From assembly GCF_000725495.1 (NCBI RefSeq), contig NZ_KL647043.1, forward strand, positions 1 to 27,625: DNA of 27,625 nt, in the 5' to 3' direction. Every line of letters starts with the position of its first letter. Position 1 is the stretch's first letter. Below the pieces are notes generated by a model that made no database searches, was not told where the DNA came from, and worked only from the letters and a program-made list of their open reading frames with translations. This stretch comes from Streptomyces aureus (GTDB taxonomy: Bacteria; Actinomycetota; Actinomycetes; Streptomycetales; Streptomycetaceae). Positions 1 through 7,121 of this stretch are shown here, piece after piece. Made by a program: the position numbers and the translations under genes.

Positions 1-58
1 GCGTCCGGTCCGGGAGCAACGGCTCGATCCGCGCCCACTGCGCGTCAGTTAACGGCAC
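1..58 (-). CDS. IS5-like transposase, N-terminal fragment (runs off the left edge)
   Basis: Reading leftwards from a GTG at 58, the frame gives VPLTDAQWARIEPLLPDRT. This is the characteristic opening of IS5-group DDE transposases common in Streptomyces (DAQWxxIEPLLP). Only about 19 codons are inside the window, so the catalytic domain cannot be seen. The start is uncertain because the frame stays open upstream. The element's end probably lies at about 84-96 (see that entry), so the transposase points away from the neighbouring membrane gene. Family assignment rests on this motif alone. Confidence 0.7.
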   Translation of the reverse strand, partial: MPLTDAQWARIEPLLPDRT

Positions 59-81
59 ACCCGGACCAACGATCCGATGAT

Positions 82-528
82 CTAAACGAAACGGCCTAGA
101 ACCCTGGGAAGGGCACCGAGGTTCCCCCCGATCAGCCCGAGGGCAATGAGCAACGCTCCCAGCAGCAGGAAGACGTCTGAGTACCCAAGGTCCGACTCGG
201 CAGCAAGGTCCTCCAGATTCCCCCGGTCCGGCCCCTCGGTGAGCATGAACCCGCTGTCCCAGCCATAGCCACTGCTATCGGAGTACTGGGGCGCTTTGAG
301 GAGGGCCGACCGACCGGGGTCGCACTGGTAGGGCGCCTCTCGCGCCCGCTTCTGGTACGGGTCCATCCAACGGACCCTGCACGATCCGTCGGGCTTCTCG
401 TCGAGCACCGTCAGGTCGATCTGACGCGCTTCCGGCAGGCCCGACCCGGCAGCGTACAGCCCCACAGAGCAGGCGAAGAGCACGAAGCCCAAGGTAAGCA
501 CCCAACGGAAGAAAGGCACATGCCTCAT
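82..528 (-). CDS. Small two-TM membrane protein, C-terminus probably altered by IS insertion
   Basis: About 148 aa from the ATG at 528, which has a strong ribosome site (GGGGGAGGGAAGC) just upstream; the longer frame to 654 has no such site. One TM segment lies near residues 7-27, then an extracytoplasmic stretch with the pattern DGSCRVRW...YQCD, then a second hydrophobic segment near 118-140. The same D-x-S-C-x-V-x-W...CD pattern followed by a TM helix occurs in the large membrane protein at 22008-23567, so the two share a domain. The last codons (G-R-F-V-stop) coincide with the presumed IS end, so the native C-terminus may be lost. Function unknown. Confidence 0.7.
   Translation of the reverse strand: MRHVPFFRWVLTLGFVLFACSVGLYAAGSGLPEARQIDLTVLDEKPDGSCRVRWMDPYQKRAREAPYQCDPGRSALLKAPQYSDSSGYGWDSGFMLTEGPDRGNLEDLAAESDLGYSDVFLLLGALLIALGLIGGNLGALPRVLGRFV
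84..99. mobile_element. Probable terminal end of the left-edge insertion sequence
   Basis: On the minus strand the sequence CTAG-GCCGTTTCGTTT lies about 25-40 nt before the transposase start, where the terminal inverted repeat of an IS5-like element is expected. CTAG at 96-99 could be a target-site copy, but the other end is outside the window. This is inference from position and resemblance; no matching second repeat can be seen. Confidence 0.35.
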
Positions 529-543
529 CCCGCTTCCCTCCCC

Positions 544-559
544 CACTGGCAGGCCAGTG
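544..559. promoter_or_regulatory. 16-bp palindrome upstream of the small membrane protein
   Basis: CACTGGC-AG-GCCAGTG is a perfect inverted repeat with 7-bp arms. It ends 15 nt before the ATG at 528 and sits next to the ribosome site. It could be an operator or a 5' leader hairpin. No regulator is identified. Confidence 0.35.
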
Positions 560-913
560 TCTCGCGTAGTGGATCGAAGTACGAGAAGCGGCTCCGGCAG
601 CACATGGGTCGGCGACGCTGCCGAAGCCTGGCAGGGACAGCGCGCTGCGGTCACGCCCTACCGACGACCTCACCTCGTGAGCACGTGTGACGCACAGGAA
701 TTGCCATGCCCCTCTCGGCATCCCCAACGAATTTCGATCGAGTGAAGTGCAGAGAAGCGTGCGGGTCTGCCACGGCTGCCAGGTATGCGTGTATGGCCGT
801 CCTAGGGACTGTGAGACGTTCGGGTCTGTCCCGAAGTCGGTGGCCGGGTGGTCAGGGCAGGAGGATGCGGTGGCGGCACGTCGCCGCGCCGCCGTCGGTC
901 CGGCCATATCCGG
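560..913. other. Intergenic, no supported gene
   Basis: This lies between the start of the small membrane protein and the end of the SpoIIE-type gene. Open frames here have no ribosome sites or recognisable protein features. I see no convincing terminator; only weak GC-rich complementarity occurs near 865-900. Confidence 0.5.
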
Positions 914-3244
914 TCAGGCGATGGCTTGTTCGGCCCAGATGGTCTTTCCTCGGGCGGAGTAGCGGGTGCCCCAGCGGTGGGCGATCTGAGCGATCAGGAA
1001 AAGGCCACGGCCGCCTTCGTCGGTCTCATAGGCGTACCGAAGATGAGGAGCGGTACTGCTGCCATCGCTGACCTCGCAGATCAGCCCGCGGTCACGAATC
1101 AGGCGAAGGCCGACGGGCCCGGCTCCGTAGCGGATGGCATTGGTGACGAGCTCGCTGACGATCAGTTCGGTGGCGAAGGCCAGGTCGCCCAGGCCCCAGT
1201 CGGCGAGTTGTCGCAGGCTCATGGCCCGGGCCTCGGTGACGACGGCCGGGTCCGGTGGAAGGATCCAGGTCGACACCTGGTCTGCGGACAGAGCCCGGGT
1301 GCGGGCCAGTAGCACGAGGGAGCCCTCGTCGGCAGGTTTGCCGGCGCGGATGAACGCCTCGCAGCTGTCCGACAGGTCGCGACAGGGATCGCTGCTCAGA
1401 ATCTGGCACAGGATCTGAGCAGCGGACGACAGGGCGGCGCTCTTGGCCGGTGCCGGAGCGGTGTTGAACAGTCCCAGGCTGGTCCCCTCCCGCAGTTCCA
1501 TGTCCACACTCCGGTACGGCGGATGGCCTGTGCCCAGCAAAGGGCCCTCGGGGATGTCGCAGATCTCGGGCACGCCCTGCGGGTCGACGACCACCGCCGT
1601 CGAATGACCGGCTCGGGCGAGCGTGCAGCGGCGTGAAACGGGGTCGTAGACCGCATAGAGGCAGGAGGCTCCCTGCATGTGGTTCCTGGCGGATGCCGCA
1701 CGGGGATCGTCGGTGGTCTCGTGGCTGCGTCCGGTGACCATGTCGTGCAGTCGGCCGAGGAGTTCGTCGGGGGCGAGATCCTGGGCGGCGAGCGTGTTGG
1801 CGGCCGTGCACAGTTGTCCCATCGCGGCGACCGCGTCGATCCCTTCGCCGGCCATACGGCCCACGACCAGCGCAACTCGAGCGCCGGAGAGGGAAATGAC
1901 GTCGAACCAGTCACCCGGGCTCTGCGCCGAATCATGCCGCCAGGCCACGTCGGCAGCGCTCTGAAACGGCGCGGAGCGCGGCAGGAGGGTGCGCTGCAGT
2001 GCCTGGGCCGTCTTGTGCTCACGGGTGTACTGACGCGCGTTGTCCAGGCACACGGCCGCTCGGGCGCAGAGTTCGGAGGCCAGGACCAGGTCGCCCTTGT
2101 CGTAGGGATCGGTCGCTTGGGCCCGGTAGAAGCTGACCAGGCCGAGGAGTACACCGCGGGCGGCGAGCGGGACGACCATCAGGGAGTGGGCGCCATCGGC
2201 GCGGATGTGTGGTGTGCGGCGGTCGTCGGCGGGCGTTTCGCCGTACCGCAGGTGCGGCACCAGGATGGGCTGCAGCTCGGTCAGGCTGGCAATGTGGGCG
2301 GGGAGCAGGTATTCGACCAGCTCCCCGGTGTCATAGGCCGCCCGGGCGCCGCGTTCCCGGGCGCCTTTGAAGGCCACACGTCGCAGTCGGGCCTGCTTGC
2401 CCACCGGCCCAGGTGCGTAGGCCTCGCCGTGGAGGACGCCGTCCAGGACGTCGACCGTGGCGATGTCCGCGATGGCCGGAACCGTGGCGGCGAGCAGTTC
2501 CTGGGCCGTGGTGCGGACCTCGAGGGTGGTGCCGATCCGGGCGCCTGCTTCCGCCAGGAGGTCCAGGCGGGCCCGGGCCTGCTCCCTCTCGGTCACGTCC
2601 TGGGAAGCGATGAGTGCCCCGACAGCGTGGTCGGCCGAGTCCCTGAGCGGCAGCAGTGTCACGGAGTAGACGTGATCATGGGTGGGATCGGAGGGAGGGC
2701 GACCACTGTGCAGAAAGCTCAGGGGCTGACCACTCTCGACCGTATGCCGCAGCTTTTGCTCGACCGTTTCGTCTATCAGGCCCGGAGCGATGTCCCGGAC
2801 ATGCCGGCCGATGGCCTCGTGCCCCACGGCACCGCTGACGCCCGGCCCGGAGAGATTCAGGCGCAGCAGCCGCAGATCCCCATCGACGGCCTGGACACCC
2901 AGCGGGGAGTCGGTCAGCAGCGCCCGCAGCAGTGCGGTGTCGATCTCGTCCTGGACGGTGTCCGACACCGTGCTCAACCGCACCGCCCAGCGAAGGGGCA
3001 CACCGGGCCGGGCCAGGGTTTCGACCGCTGCGCGGACCACCACCCGCCGACCGGCCCGATGCCGCGCGGCAATCTGCTCGCCGTCTTCCACGTCTCCTTG
3101 TTCCTGGGCCAGGAACAAGGAGACGTGCCGGCCGAGCGCCTCCTTCTCGGAGTAGCCAAGAAGCCTCTCAGCCTCTGGACTCCACTCCACGACGGTGGCT
3201 CGCTCATCAAGCACGAGATGGGCGTAACGCGGCCGTGGGGTCAT
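914..3244 (-). CDS. PAS-PAS-GAF-SpoIIE-HATPase regulatory protein with a degenerate phosphatase site
   Basis: About 776 aa from the ATG at 3244. Domains in order: a PAS domain (about 5-95), a second PAS domain (about 105-225, ending in DVTEREQARARL), a GAF-type domain (about 235-415), a PP2C/SpoIIE domain (about 430-640), and an anti-sigma-type HATPase (about 650-776). Such proteins normally dephosphorylate anti-anti-sigma factors and phosphorylate or bind partners through the HATPase. The HATPase looks intact (ELVTNAIRYG, EVSDGSS, DEGGRGLFLIAQ). The phosphatase does not: GDWFD is kept near residue 442, but the usual GDVMGHG is GRMAGEG (about 461), the usual YTDG is FNTAP (about 590), and the terminal DD motif is disrupted. 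I infer lost or altered catalysis. The start is chosen because it overlaps the stop of an SD-preceded mini-ORF. Confidence 0.88.
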   Translation of the reverse strand: MTPRPRYAHLVLDERATVVEWSPEAERLLGYSEKEALGRHVSLFLAQEQGDVEDGEQIAARHRAGRRVVVRAAVETLARPGVPLRWAVRLSTVSDTVQDEIDTALLRALLTDSPLGVQAVDGDLRLLRLNLSGPGVSGAVGHEAIGRHVRDIAPGLIDETVEQKLRHTVESGQPLSFLHSGRPPSDPTHDHVYSVTLLPLRDSADHAVGALIASQDVTEREQARARLDLLAEAGARIGTTLEVRTTAQELLAATVPAIADIATVDVLDGVLHGEAYAPGPVGKQARLRRVAFKGARERGARAAYDTGELVEYLLPAHIASLTELQPILVPHLRYGETPADDRRTPHIRADGAHSLMVVPLAARGVLLGLVSFYRAQATDPYDKGDLVLASELCARAAVCLDNARQYTREHKTAQALQRTLLPRSAPFQSAADVAWRHDSAQSPGDWFDVISLSGARVALVVGRMAGEGIDAVAAMGQLCTAANTLAAQDLAPDELLGRLHDMVTGRSHETTDDPRAASARNHMQGASCLYAVYDPVSRRCTLARAGHSTAVVVDPQGVPEICDIPEGPLLGTGHPPYRSVDMELREGTSLGLFNTAPAPAKSAALSSAAQILCQILSSDPCRDLSDSCEAFIRAGKPADEGSLVLLARTRALSADQVSTWILPPDPAVVTEARAMSLRQLADWGLGDLAFATELIVSELVTNAIRYGAGPVGLRLIRDRGLICEVSDGSSTAPHLRYAYETDEGGRGLFLIAQIAHRWGTRYSARGKTIWAEQAIA
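3089..3127. repeat. 39-nt near-perfect palindrome inside the PAS1 coding sequence
   Basis: The arm CACGTCTCCTTGTTCCTGG (3089-3107) is repeated exactly in reverse complement at 3109-3127, with a single-base spacer at 3108. It encodes residues about 40-52 of the first PAS domain. A 19-bp perfect stem with almost no loop is very unusual in coding DNA. It may be a binding site, a cruciform or RNA hairpin, or a local inversion duplication. Confidence 0.85.
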
Positions 3245-3273
3245 CGGGTGAGCGCCACCAGAGGCTGTGCCAT
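3241..3273 (-). CDS. Possible 10-aa leader peptide overlapping the SpoIIE-type gene
   Basis: The mini-ORF MAQPLVALTR starts at the ATG at 3273, preceded by a strong ribosome site (GGAGGTGCGGCC-ATG). Its TGA overlaps the ATG of the large gene as ATGA at 3244-3241. The large gene has no good ribosome site of its own, so the peptide would provide translational coupling. The alternative is a sequencing or real frameshift separating the true start from the rest of the gene. Confidence 0.45.
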   Translation of the reverse strand: MAQPLVALTR

Positions 3274-3782
3274 GGCCGCACCTCCGGTCCCGGAACGACA
3301 GAGATACTTCCATTTGCCCACAGAGTCTGTCGCCTGGCAATCGGCACCCTCCTCGGCACTCACGGGCCGCGCACCATCAATTTCTCCGTCTCGTGCCGTC
3401 TGCTTTGCTGCGGGAGAGCCTGTCGCCTGCCATGCCGGCTTCGATACGCGAAGCGATTATGAGACGGCCGCTGGGACGGTGGTCATACCTGCATCCTGCA
3501 TGCGCTACAACCTCCATGGCCTGGCAGGCCGAGGCAGACCGCAAGCGGCGCTCCCGCCTGATCCACCGCAGACACCGAGCTCCAGGCGTCCACGAAGCTC
3601 GCCCAGGCGGCAGCAGTCATGTCCGAGCAGCCGGCGACCCTGCATTGGCTTTGTTCACGAGAACCGGCTCTGGCACAACTTCTGTGATGAGCCCCCGCGC
3701 CTGGGCGCTCAGCCTTCGGCCTCGGGATCCCGCCGGTCACCCGGGGGCCGGTTCCCAGCAGGTTCTGTGGATGTGGCGCTTG
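3274..3782. other. Intergenic with a possible 45-codon remnant ORF
   Basis: No gene is convincing. On the minus strand an ATG at 3620 opens a 45-codon frame (MTAAAWASFVDAW...) ending at 3483, without a good ribosome site. It lies 19 nt after a 27-bp element that recurs at 6705-6731, also before an ATG-ACY-GCY, so this may be a decayed member of the same gene or promoter family. Confidence 0.35.
3640..3666 (-). repeat. 27-bp dispersed repeat, copy 1
   Basis: Read on the minus strand (CGGTTCTCGTGAACAAAGCC...TGCAG), 25 of 27 bases match 6705-6731 on the plus strand. Both copies lie 19-28 nt before an ATG-ACY-GCY codon string, which suggests a shared upstream regulatory region rather than coding homology. 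Confidence 0.6.
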
Positions 3783-4040
3783 TCAGTGACCGTGCGGCAT
3801 CGCGCTGCCGGAGTGGTCGATGACGTTGCCGTTGGAGCAGTTGTTCTTGTGGTTGCCAGTCCAGTCACTCAGGGCGGGGACCACTGCGAGTTCCTGAATA
3901 CACACGTCAGCAGCGGAGAAGTTCCAGTTGTTCGCCGCGTTGGCTCCGCTGGCGAAGTTGCTGTCGTTGTCGGCGAAGGCAGGCGGAACGGCAGCGATGG
4001 CCGCGGCGGCCAGCAGGCCACAGGTGATGATCTTTCGCAT
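3783..4040 (-). CDS. Small secreted protein with a two-cysteine mature region
   Basis: 85 aa with a textbook signal peptide: MRK, hydrophobic core to about residue 20, and a predicted cut after AFA near residue 23. The mature part is about 62 aa, rich in Asn, Ala and Ser, with two Cys (VCIQE and NNCSNG) that could form one disulfide, and ends in His-rich PHGH. Size and composition recall the small secreted surface proteins of Streptomyces, such as chaplins and rodlins, but neither family's signature is present. The ribosome site is weak (AGGTG about 15 nt upstream). Exported; function unknown. Confidence 0.75.
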   Translation of the reverse strand: MRKIITCGLLAAAAIAAVPPAFADNDSNFASGANAANNWNFSAADVCIQELAVVPALSDWTGNHKNNCSNGNVIDHSGSAMPHGH

Positions 4041-4269
4041 ACCCGATGAACGAACACCTGTCTGCGCAGGTCACGCAGCAACCCACGAACGGGAAGAGCT
4101 CGGGGCGGCTACCGACCGTCAGCCGGGATCCGAGGAGCTAGGGCACTCTAGGACCGGCTCCGATCTGTCACCGCAGAAGTTGAGCCAGAGCCCGAGAACC
4201 GATGGCGCTTGTACACGAGTTTGGGAGGCGTAGGCAGCGCGTCGTGTTCGATATTCACGAGGAACGGCA
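4041..4269. other. Intergenic upstream of the small secreted protein
   Basis: This presumably holds the promoter of the secreted-protein gene. A short inverted repeat ACCTG-N6-CAGGT lies at about 4056-4071. No other gene is evident. Confidence 0.35.
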
Positions 4270-4287
4270 AGGCTGCGAGCGCAGCCT
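4270..4287 (-). terminator. Hairpin downstream of the MFS gene
   Basis: AGGCTGCG-AG-CGCAGCCT is a perfect 8-bp stem with a 2-nt loop, 13 nt past the MFS stop at 4301. There is no U-tract, as is common for streptomycete terminators. Confidence 0.5.
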
Positions 4288-4300
4288 CCGTATATGACCT

Positions 4301-5080
4301 TCAGAGGCACTTGGCCGGTGTCATGCGGGGGCCGACTACGGCTGCCGCGAGGGCGACGGCGGCGGCGATGATCAGGCTTTCGCGCATGCCAGTCAGGAAG
4401 CCGGCGGGCTGAGTGAGGAGGGCGCCGAAGACGGCGACCGCGAGGGCACCGCCGACCTGGCGGCTGGTGTTGAACAGGCCGCTGGCGACGCCGGCGCGGT
4501 GGGCGGGAACGGCGTTCAGCAAGACGGCGGTGACGGGCGGCATGACGAGGGGCCCGGCGAGGCCGACCAGGACCATGAGCGCGGCAATCGCCCACGCGGG
4601 TGCGGAGGTCGGCAGGAGGGCGAGCAGGAGAAGCCCTGTGGTCATGAGGGCCAGGCCGCCGACGGCGAGGGTGCGGGTGCCGGCCCGTTCGGCGAGGCGT
4701 GCGCTGAAGGGGGTCAGGGCGGCGCCGGTCAGCATCATGGGCAAGAACGCGGCGCCTGTGACCAGGGCGGACAGGCCCCGCTCCTGCTGGAGGTAGAGGC
4801 TGATGACGAACGGCAGACCGTAGTAGCCGACGATGAACGCGAACCCGATGACGACCGCAGCGGTCACGGTGCGGGAGCGGAACAGGTCCAGCGGCATCAT
4901 CGGGTGGCGGCCGCGGGCCTGAGCGGCCAGGAACGCGGCAAGCGCAGCGGAGGCTACCGCGAATGCGGTGATCACCCATGGGGCGGTGAAGCCGGCGCTG
5001 CCGGTCTCGATCGCTCCGTAGGTCAGGGCGCCCATCGCGACCACCGCGGTGGTCTGCCCGATCCAGTCGATGCCAGTCAT
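4301..5080 (-). CDS. Half-length MFS (DHA2-like) transporter
   Basis: 259 aa from the ATG at 5080 with a good ribosome site (GGAGAG, 7 nt). The sequence matches the C-terminal half of 14-TM drug:H+ antiporters: it begins at the DWIGQ linker, contains the RHPMMPLDLFRSR loop, and carries about seven to eight TM segments to the end. Intact members are about 450-500 aa, so the N-terminal six-TM half with motif A is absent, and the DNA upstream encodes a different gene. It is either a remnant or a half-transporter whose start has been recreated. It is co-oriented with the decarboxylase-like gene 72 nt upstream. Confidence 0.8.
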   Translation of the reverse strand: MTGIDWIGQTTAVVAMGALTYGAIETGSAGFTAPWVITAFAVASAALAAFLAAQARGRHPMMPLDLFRSRTVTAAVVIGFAFIVGYYGLPFVISLYLQQERGLSALVTGAAFLPMMLTGAALTPFSARLAERAGTRTLAVGGLALMTTGLLLLALLPTSAPAWAIAALMVLVGLAGPLVMPPVTAVLLNAVPAHRAGVASGLFNTSRQVGGALAVAVFGALLTQPAGFLTGMRESLIIAAAVALAAAVVGPRMTPAKCL

Positions 5081-5100
5081 GGCGTTCTCTCCTGTGGGTT

Positions 5101-5120
5101 CCGCGCGCCCCTGCGCGCGG
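5101..5120 (-). promoter_or_regulatory. GC hairpin between the decarboxylase-like and MFS genes
   Basis: CCGCGCGC-CCCT-GCGCGCGG is a perfect 8-bp stem with a 4-nt loop in the 71-nt gap between the two genes. It could attenuate or process the transcript, or lower read-through into the truncated transporter. Confidence 0.45.
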
Positions 5121-5151
5121 CGGGACGTCGTTGCGTCGCTCGCGCCCGGGG

Positions 5152-5472
5152 TCAGGCGGAGCGTTCGTCGGCGATCTTCTTCAGCTGCGTGATCGCGGTC
5201 ATCGCGTTGGGCCAGCCGGCGTAGAACGCCAGATGCGTGATGGCCTCGGACAGCTCCTCCACGCTCAGCCCGTTGTCCAGAGCGACTGCGAGGTGGTAGC
5301 CGAGCTGCTCGCTGCGGTACAGCGCCGCCAGGACGCTCACGGTTACCAGGCTCCGATCGCGCGGCGACAGTCCGGGGCGCTCCCATACGTCACCGAAGAG
5401 GACCTCGTTGGTGACGTCGACCAGCTTCGGGGCGATTCCGGCAAGCGCCTGGGGCGCGGACTGCTTCGGCAT
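5152..5472 (-). CDS. Carboxymuconolactone decarboxylase-family (AhpD-like) protein
   Basis: 106 aa from the ATG at 5472 with ribosome site AAGGAGAT; longer upstream frames lack one. A single CMD domain fills the protein: LSPRDRSLVTVSVLAAL, then YHLAVALDNGLSVEELSEAITHLAFYAGWP, which carries the family's conserved Glu/His positions. There is no AhpD-type CxxC pair, so a thiol peroxidase role is unlikely; gamma-carboxymuconolactone decarboxylase-like or unknown hydrolase/isomerase chemistry is more likely. It is divergent from the MmyB-type regulator, a standard arrangement in which that regulator controls the CMD/MFS operon. Confidence 0.85.
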   Translation of the reverse strand: MPKQSAPQALAGIAPKLVDVTNEVLFGDVWERPGLSPRDRSLVTVSVLAALYRSEQLGYHLAVALDNGLSVEELSEAITHLAFYAGWPNAMTAITQLKKIADERSA

Positions 5473-5696
5473 GAGGGGATCTCCTTGATCGAACGGCTGC
5501 ATCGGGCCGGTTCCACGGTGTGCCGGACCGGGCCCTGCGACAGCCCTGCCGTGACCCGCTTCCGGCCGATTTCCCGGCGGCTCCAACGGCCTGCGATATC
5601 GAGGAAAGCGCAGGTCAATCGGGGATAGAAGGGCCTGCTGTTACAGGTACTGACAGGACCCCCCACGTCTGCGCCGTCCGGCTTAGCGTGGAAGGC
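5473..5696. promoter_or_regulatory. Divergent promoter region, decarboxylase-like operon / MmyB-type regulator
   Basis: 224 nt between divergent starts. It contains the spaced direct repeat ACAGG-TACTG-ACAGG at about 5644-5658, a plausible regulator site. I could not place confident -10/-35 boxes. Confidence 0.45.
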
Positions 5697-6608
5697 ATGA
5701 GCACCGAGAGCGACATCCGCGCCTTCCTGGCCTCCCGCCGTGCCAAGATCACCCCGCAGCAGGCGGGACTGCCCGCCTATGGTGGCAACCGGCGCGTGCC
5801 CGGCCTGCGCCGCGAAGAGGTCGCCCTGCTCGCCGGCGTCAGCATCGACTACTACGTCCGCCTAGAGCGCGGCCATCTCGCCGGCGCATCCGAGGAAGTC
5901 CTCGACGCCGTGGCGAACGCCCTCCAGCTCGACGACGCCGAACGCGCCCACCTGTTCGACCTCGCCCGAGCCGCCGCCAAACGCCCCACCCGCCGCACCC
6001 GGCGCCCCGCCGGAACACTGCCGGACAGCGTCCTGCGTGTTCTGGCCTCCATGACCGACTCACCGGCCTTCATCCGCAACGGCCGCCTCGACATCCTCGC
6101 CACCAACACCCTGGGCCGCGCCCTCTACGCCCCGCTGTTCCCCAACCCCACCGCAGCGACCACCAACATTGCCCGCGCCCAGTTCCTCACCCCCGCCGGC
6201 CGCGACTTCTTCCCTAACTGGGAAACCGGTGTCAACACCACCGTCGCCCTCCTGCGCACCGAGGCCGGCCGCGCCCCGCACGACACCGAGCTGACCGGGC
6301 TGATCGGCGAGCTCGTCACTCGCAGCCAGGAGTTCCGCACCGCCTGGGCCAAGCACAACGTGCGCTTGCACCACACCGGCAAGAAGGCCTTCCATCACCC
6401 GGCCGTCGGCACCATCGCCCTCGACTTCGACGCCATGGAACTACCGGCCCAGCCCGGCCTCACCCTGACCGCCTACAGCGCCGCCCCCGGCACCCCCGAC
6501 CACGAAGCCCTGCAACTCCTCGCCACCTGGGCAGCCACCGAGTTCCCGCCAAGCGCAGACAGACTCCCCACCACATCGCCCACTGACATCACTTCCAACC
6601 GGCATTGA
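5697..6608 (+). CDS. XRE-family transcriptional regulator with MmyB-like ligand-binding domain
   Basis: 303 aa from the ATG at 5697 (GGAAGG 3-8 nt upstream; the longer frame from 5520 covers the promoter). The N-terminal helix-turn-helix covers residues about 5-85 with the hallmark RRVPGLRREEVALLAGVSIDYYVRLERG. An MmyB-like (PAS-like) ligand-binding domain follows from about 105 to 285 (SPAFIRNGRLDILATN, FFPNWE, AFHHPAVGTIALDF). Family members repress or activate a divergent operon, often with an SDR or MFS gene; here the target would be the CMD/MFS pair. Confidence 0.92.
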   Translation: MSTESDIRAFLASRRAKITPQQAGLPAYGGNRRVPGLRREEVALLAGVSIDYYVRLERGHLAGASEEVLDAVANALQLDDAERAHLFDLARAAAKRPTRRTRRPAGTLPDSVLRVLASMTDSPAFIRNGRLDILATNTLGRALYAPLFPNPTAATTNIARAQFLTPAGRDFFPNWETGVNTTVALLRTEAGRAPHDTELTGLIGELVTRSQEFRTAWAKHNVRLHHTGKKAFHHPAVGTIALDFDAMELPAQPGLTLTAYSAAPGTPDHEALQLLATWAATEFPPSADRLPTTSPTDITSNRH

Positions 6609-6687
6609 TCATGCCGACCCGGGAAGGCCGGTGCTGCCCGGAACCATGAGCTGTTCGATCCCTGCAGCGGGTCGAGCGCTGTCCAAA

Positions 6688-6718
6688 CTCGTGAACGCTG
6701 CTGTCGGTTCTCGTGAAC
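6688..6718 (+). promoter_or_regulatory. Direct repeats CTCGTGAAC spaced 22 bp
   Basis: CTCGTGAAC occurs at 6688-6696 and again at 6710-6718, start to start 22 bp (two helical turns). The second copy lies inside the 27-bp repeat shared with 3640-3666. This geometry suits tandem dimer binding upstream of the decayed frame at 6760. Confidence 0.45.
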
Positions 6719-6731
6719 AGAGCCACTGCAG
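6705..6731 (+). repeat. 27-bp dispersed repeat, copy 2
   Basis: Matches 3640-3666 (minus strand) at 25 of 27 bases. It lies 28 nt before the ATG at 6760, mirroring the other copy. Confidence 0.6.
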
Positions 6732-7121
6732 CCTGCGGCTTCTACAAACCGCCGTGGCCATGACCGCCGAGAAGGACTCCCCCTGGCCCTGCCCTTCCCC
6801 GTCGAACTCCCGCGCTTCCTCGAACGCGCCGGGGACACCCCCAAAACACGGCAGCTGGCGGACGACGAGCCCTCAGCCCCTGCCCAGCCGTCTCTCGCAG
6901 GAACCTCCGAGGCGATGGCGAGCTGGCCCCCTGAGGTCATCATGAGCAGCGCCGCCGCGCGGGACATGCCCGACCCGGTCGGCAACCGCGACCTGACGGT
7001 TGCCGGGCACGCACCAGTGATCCTGGGTACCTAAACAGGCCTGCGCTCGTGCGAACGAACTACCGCGGCAGGCAAAAATGAGCTCATGCCCTCACCTCGC
7101 ACATAGCGGAGGTGGACTGGA

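Larger units (their letters stand above)
6609..7121. other. Decayed stretch, no intact gene
   Basis: Two partial reading frames are visible on the plus strand. One starts at the ATG at 6760 (MTAEKDSPWPC...) and appears to shift near 6780 into GLPLALPFPVELPRFLERAG, which runs to a stop at about 7034. The switch suggests a frameshifted small gene of unknown function. Upstream regulatory repeats are listed separately. Confidence 0.4.

Noticed and set aside
1679..3823. 714-aa plus-strand open frame
   Set aside because: It is antisense to the PAS/GAF/SpoIIE gene, has no recognisable domain and a composition typical of high-GC shadow frames.
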